Below are positions 4,963 through 7,651 of a stretch of DNA of 7,651 nt, one piece after another. The notes below the pieces were generated by a model. The model was not told the origin of the DNA and ran no database searches. It saw only the letters and a program-made list of their open reading frames with translations. Source of the stretch: Pirellulaceae bacterium. Its GTDB lineage: Bacteria; Planctomycetota; Planctomycetia; Pirellulales; Pirellulaceae. The translations under genes were made by a program, and so were the position numbers. Location: the NCBI GenBank assembly GCA_030744095.1, contig JASLRF010000058.1, forward strand, positions 1 to 7,651, given 5' to 3'. Every line of letters starts with the position of its first letter. Within the stretch, counting starts at the first letter, position 1.

Positions 4963-6777
4963 TTATCTTCGCCCTTTGGGGCAGAAAGAACCGACGAACG
5001 CGCCACAAAGTGGCGCTGACCAACTAGTCGAGCTGTAAGGCGGGGCTGGATGTGCCCCCATTTCACTCGCTGAAGCGGGTTTGGTCTTTTTACGACACGT
5101 TTGAGTGCGTGGCCGGTAATCTTTCTTGATTTTCAGAATGTCGGGCACTACGCGGAAGAAGACGTCGATGATCTCTGCGTCCCATTGTTGGCCTGATCCG
5201 TCGCGCAGAATCTCTTCGGCCCTATTGTGCGGCATACCTTGACGATAGGGCCGATCGCTGGTCATGGCATCGTACGCATCGGCGACTGCCAAGATCCGTC
5301 CATCAACGTGAATGTCAGTGCCTGACAGCTCATCCGGGTAGCCACCTCCATGGAACTGCTCGTGATGGTGCAGCACACCGGGAAGGACGTACGTCAGCGG
5401 TTCGATATCGGCCAGAATGGCCCAGCCCTTGTCCGGATGCTGTTTGATTTCATCGAATTCTTCGGGCGATAGAGCACCCGGCTTGCACAAGACCGCGTCC
5501 GACACGCCGATCTTTCCTACGTCGTGCAACAGACCGGTCAAATACAGCCGTTCGCAGTACTCCGCATCGAACCCCAGTTCTTCGGCCAGACGCTTGCCGT
5601 AAAGCGCGACGCGTTCGCTATGACCGCGCGTATACTCGTCCTTGGCCTCGATTGCCGTAACCAAAGCTCGTACCACACTGACCACCATGCGCTCGCGCTC
5701 GCGGAGCAGATCCGTGTTGCGCGAGTGTGTCGCCAAAATGGTCGCCGCGTAGGACATGAGCGAGGCCTCGTGGGTTCCGAATTCGAGGAAGCTCAGGTTC
5801 CAGTCATGACTACGGTCGTCGCCTCGTTCATCCATTCGATTCAGCGCCAGCAGCCAGCCGACCGTCTCATCCGTGTTGACAATTGGAACCAGGACAAGTC
5901 CTTCGACGCCAGGATACTGACCGACATTGGCGGTTTCGTGAAAGTCGTTTATTACCACTGGCTGGACAGCGCACGCCTCTCGAAATGCCTGGACGAGGTG
6001 ACTACAGGTCATGTCGTCGATCGTTCGCGGCCCGCACCAGGCCATTGGTCTGGGAGGCAGTTGTGGATCGCTCGGGTTCGCTTCCAGCAAGACCGCGCAG
6101 GTGGCTTCACAGAGTGGTCGCAAAGTAGGCAACATGGCTTCGGCCATGGCCTTCAGGTCGAATGACCGATCCGAAACGTCAAGCAATTCGGCGATCGTGC
6201 GCAGGAAAAACAGCTCTTCACTGTCGTTCGTTATCTGTCGCAACAGCGCGCGATTCTCGTTGGCCAGACGATCGTTGTTTGTTTGGCGTTCGACATCTCG
6301 TAAGAATAGTTCCGCGAGATTTCTCACAATCTGCTCGTTGGCACCAGAGATCTTGCCAACGGCGACAATGCGTTTCTGCCGATCCTGCCTGGACTGACGT
6401 ACGGCTTCAAGCGTCTCGGGTGTCATCGCAGCATCAAGTGTATTGAACGATTGAGCTGAATACGGCGGCGAAAGCGGAATTGCCAGCCACACGTCGGCCG
6501 TCGTCTCAGCTGGTATCGTCCGCGGTTTGTCGCCACGCGGATCGTGGGATGTTAACAGGTCAACCGGTGGATGTTGCGGGGCATGGACTTCGTGGAGATC
6601 GTCGCCAAACTGCCGGCAGTCGTCGTTGGCACCGTCATCAAGTAGCCGCCACGCGACGTCGTGGGTCCACAATCGAAATGGTTCGCCGAACGTTGTTAGG
6701 AGGGCTTGGCACGTCCGATCCATCCACTCGAGATGAACAGTTTCCCATGTTGATCGGTTGGCGGTGTTGGTGATCAA
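4963..6777 (-). CDS. GAF/HD-GYP cyclic-di-GMP phosphodiesterase-type signalling protein
   Basis: This 604-residue protein probably breaks down the second messenger cyclic di-GMP under control of its own sensory regions. Layout: an unrecognised N-terminal domain (about 1-145), a charged coiled-coil linker (about 148-192), a GAF-like sensor region (about 190-350), and an HD-GYP domain (about 360-553). The HD-GYP signature residues are present: TRGHSERV with His386, LHDVGKIG with His418/Asp419, HHEQFHGGGYP (471-481) and ADAYDAMTSDRPYR with Asp503. Active-site losses are not seen. No TM segment or signal peptide is visible, so the protein is cytoplasmic. A 50-residue tail rich in K, P, S and A follows the catalytic domain and has no family counterpart that I know of. 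The start is TTG 6777 with GGAAG 9 bases upstream; ATG 6723 (residue 19) is the alternative. No ATG or GTG occurs further upstream in frame before the stop at 6861. Whether the product is pGpG or GMP cannot be told. Confidence 0.9.
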   Translation of the reverse strand: MITNTANRSTWETVHLEWMDRTCQALLTTFGEPFRLWTHDVAWRLLDDGANDDCRQFGDDLHEVHAPQHPPVDLLTSHDPRGDKPRTIPAETTADVWLAIPLSPPYSAQSFNTLDAAMTPETLEAVRQSRQDRQKRIVAVGKISGANEQIVRNLAELFLRDVERQTNNDRLANENRALLRQITNDSEELFFLRTIAELLDVSDRSFDLKAMAEAMLPTLRPLCEATCAVLLEANPSDPQLPPRPMAWCGPRTIDDMTCSHLVQAFREACAVQPVVINDFHETANVGQYPGVEGLVLVPIVNTDETVGWLLALNRMDERGDDRSHDWNLSFLEFGTHEASLMSYAATILATHSRNTDLLRERERMVVSVVRALVTAIEAKDEYTRGHSERVALYGKRLAEELGFDAEYCERLYLTGLLHDVGKIGVSDAVLCKPGALSPEEFDEIKQHPDKGWAILADIEPLTYVLPGVLHHHEQFHGGGYPDELSGTDIHVDGRILAVADAYDAMTSDRPYRQGMPHNRAEEILRDGSGQQWDAEIIDVFFRVVPDILKIKKDYRPRTQTCRKKTKPASASEMGAHPAPPYSSTSWSAPLCGAFVGSFCPKGRR

Positions 6778-6989
6778 TGTGTCGGTCTTCCGCTGTGATT
6801 GCCCGTCGCCCCAAAAAAGTGCGGCGAAGAAATGCAGACGTTGTCGAGGGAACCCGCCTTAGCAAGCCTAGGTCACGCCAGGGGCATGTCAAAACGTCGA
6901 CTTTTGGATGGGCGCAACTGTGACAATTGACACGGTTGTTCGCAACGAATTTTTGGGACAGGCCAGGGGGTGCGGCCGGCACAACCGGT

Positions 6990-7007
6990 GTCGCCGATCC
7001 TGGCGAC
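6990..7007. repeat. Inverted repeat GTCGCC-N6-GGCGAC
   Basis: Six exact complementary bases on each side of GATCCT, in the middle of the divergent spacer. With 12-base arm-to-arm spacing it could be a dimer-binding site shared by the two divergent promoters, or the stem of an RNA hairpin. GC-rich repeats this short also arise by chance. Confidence 0.25.
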
Positions 7008-7252
7008 CCGCTCCAGGGCGCGACCGTAACGAATACCACGAAAACAAGGGATAATCGGGTGAGCAAATCTTGCGAATTCACGTCGCGAAAGGCATAAATG
7101 GTTGCATGGGCAATTGGGGCAGAGTAGCATGATGGGCTGTAGGTTTGACGGCGGGTGCCAGAACAGGCCAAGCCCACCCCGTGACGTCTGAAAACCAACC
7201 ACGCCATTGGCAGCCAACCAAATCACCATGTTGCGCTGGAACGATCCAGACC

Positions 7253-7257
7253 GGAGG
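7253..7257 (+). promoter_or_regulatory. Strong ribosome-binding site of the repeat-protein gene
   Basis: GGAGG lies 9 bases before the ATG at 7267 and fixes that start. It is the best Shine-Dalgarno match in the window. A small hairpin, CTGGA-ACGA-TCCAG (7236-7249), stops three bases before it. Confidence 0.7.
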
Positions 7258-7266
7258 CTCACTGCG

Positions 7267-7651
7267 ATGTTAAGAACCACTCGACGAGTTGTACAAGTTT
7301 GTCTGATTTGGACAGTTGTTGTGCTGCTGTCTTTCGACACGGCGCTTGCCTGTCGATTATTTCGCCGTCGCGTTCGCCGCGTTCGCTACTATCCACGGGT
7401 GATGATGGTAACGTCATCGCCTTCGGATGCAGACGCCGATAACAATGCTGGCGGTGCTGCTGCCGGCGGTGCACCGACCGAAGGTGCGGGTGAAGGTGAT
7501 ACCACGCCCGAGCCGAAACCGGAACCTGCACCTGAACCTGAGCCGACACCCGAACCCGCGCCTGAACCTGAGCCGAAACCGGAACCCGCGCCTGATCCAG
7601 AACCGAAACCGGAACCCGCGCCCGAACCTGAACCGAAACCGGAACCAAAAC
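7267..7651 (+). CDS. Secreted protein with Pro-Glu decapeptide repeats (3' end outside window)
   Basis: The first 128 codons of a gene that runs off the window end. Residues 1-28 are a signal peptide: basic MLRTTRR, hydrophobic VCLIWTVVVLLSF, and a cut after ALA. The next residue is Cys29, so lipoprotein processing is possible, although ALAC is not a classic lipobox. Residues 30-44 are strongly basic (RLFRRRVRRVR followed by YYPR). Residues 50-80 are a Ser/Asp/Gly/Ala-rich linker. From residue 81 the chain is wholly Pro-Glu repeats with Lys, Thr or Ala in the variable places. Such Pro-rich segments form stiff extended rods, often spanning the periplasm or cell wall or separating domains. The function is unknown because any downstream domain is missing. 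Start ATG 7267 follows a strong GGAGG. It is transcribed away from the HD-GYP gene. Confidence 0.8.
   Translation, partial: MLRTTRRVVQVCLIWTVVVLLSFDTALACRLFRRRVRRVRYYPRVMMVTSSPSDADADNNAGGAAAGGAPTEGAGEGDTTPEPKPEPAPEPEPTPEPAPEPEPKPEPAPDPEPKPEPAPEPEPKPEPK
7507..7650 (+). repeat. 30-base tandem repeat coding for PEPEP(K/T)PEPA
   Basis: The repeat encodes an 8-residue lead unit (81-88) and four 10-residue units (89-98, 99-108, 109-118, 119-128) of the form P-E/D-P-E-P-K/T-P-E-P-A; the last visible unit ends in K. At the DNA level the units differ by synonymous changes (for example CCT/CCC/CCA and GAA/GAG), so the array is not freshly duplicated throughout. It continues past the window edge. The antisense frame through it (Val/Gln/Arg-rich) is only a mirror of the repeat. 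Confidence 0.85.

Larger units (their letters stand above)
6778..7266. other. Divergent intergenic region between the HD-GYP and repeat-protein genes
   Basis: No protein gene is convincing in these 489 bases, although two overlapping minus-strand frames are open across it (one with a signal-peptide-like stretch, discussed in findings). A TTGACA (reverse complement of 6887-6892) lies about 110 bases before the HD-GYP start, but the matching -10 (TAGGCT) is poor. Another TTGACA (6927-6932) on the plus strand also lacks a good -10. An exact inverted repeat, GTCGCC/GGCGAC with a 6-base loop, is at 6990-7007. Both flanking genes are transcribed outward, so their promoters should lie here. Confidence 0.5.

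Noticed and set aside
5524..6165. 213-codon plus-strand frame opposite the HD-GYP gene
   Set aside because: It is a shadow of the GAF/HD-GYP coding sequence, which shows all its catalytic motifs on the minus strand.
7145..7150. TTGACG as a -35 box for the repeat-protein gene
   Set aside because: No -10-like sequence lies 16-18 bases downstream (CCAAGC region), so a sigma-70 promoter cannot be supported.
6873..7340. 155-residue minus-strand frame across the divergent spacer with many Cys
   Set aside because: It overlaps the well-supported start and signal peptide of the repeat-protein gene, and its cysteines do not form a recognisable motif.
7259..7648. 129-residue minus-strand frame rich in Val, Gln, Arg and Ser
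   Set aside because: It is the exact antisense of the Pro-Glu repeat gene; its periodic sequence simply mirrors the plus-strand repeat. The plus frame has a signal peptide and a strong ribosome-binding site.
7507..7650. 30-base regular repeats that might look like a CRISPR array
   Set aside because: Units are directly adjacent with no unique spacers and keep an open coding frame; no cas gene is present.
1..7651. tRNA, rRNA, insertion sequence, phage attachment site or defence genes
   Set aside because: I looked for tRNA T-loop patterns, transposase motifs, terminal repeats and nuclease or toxin-antitoxin signatures and found none.

Overview
The window looks like an ordinary chromosomal stretch from a planctomycete, probably of the Pirellulaceae type. 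This is an inference from moderate-to-high GC content by eye, loosely packed genes with long spacers, weak Shine-Dalgarno signals, a secreted alpha/beta hydrolase, and a secreted protein with Pro-Glu repeats. No marker gene settles the taxonomy.

Layout, left to right. The 3' end of a coiled-coil protein gene (2-94, +) is followed by a stand-alone CinA-type NMN amidohydrolase (145-657, +). This converges on a long run of minus-strand genes. Read in their transcription direction (right to left), these are: an HD-GYP/GAF signalling protein (6777-4963), an M20 amidohydrolase (4818-3631), a small two-helix membrane protein of unknown function (3546-3058), an ArsR-family winged-helix regulator (2665-2225), a TrmH/SpoU RNA 2'-O-methyltransferase (2174-1674) and an exported esterase/lipase (1573-707). 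At the right edge a divergent plus-strand gene (7267 to the window end) begins. It encodes a secreted protein with a Pro-Glu-rich decapeptide repeat and is cut by the window.

The minus-strand genes are probably several transcripts rather than one operon. A good intrinsic terminator follows the M20 gene (3586-3614) and a weaker candidate follows the membrane-protein gene (3034-3059). Candidate promoters lie before the M20 gene, the membrane-protein gene and arsR. ArsR, the RNA methylase and the esterase are the best candidates for shared transcription, with gaps of about 50 and 100 bases; the first gap can fold into a hairpin. There is no obvious shared pathway: the genes cover NAD salvage, RNA modification, peptide or acyl-amino-acid hydrolysis, c-di-GMP signalling and cell-envelope functions.

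Two longer gene-poor stretches stand out. The first, 2666-3057, holds several inverted repeats: a perfect TGACGTG/CACGTCA dyad upstream of arsR, an 11-pair hairpin, and a hairpin followed by five Ts on the plus strand where no plus-strand gene exists to be terminated. Together these make a possible small-RNA locus. The second, 6778-7266, separates the divergent HD-GYP and repeat-protein genes. I see no mobile element, CRISPR array, tRNA, rRNA, defence system or biosynthetic cluster, and I cannot support a claim of a wholly new multi-gene system here.
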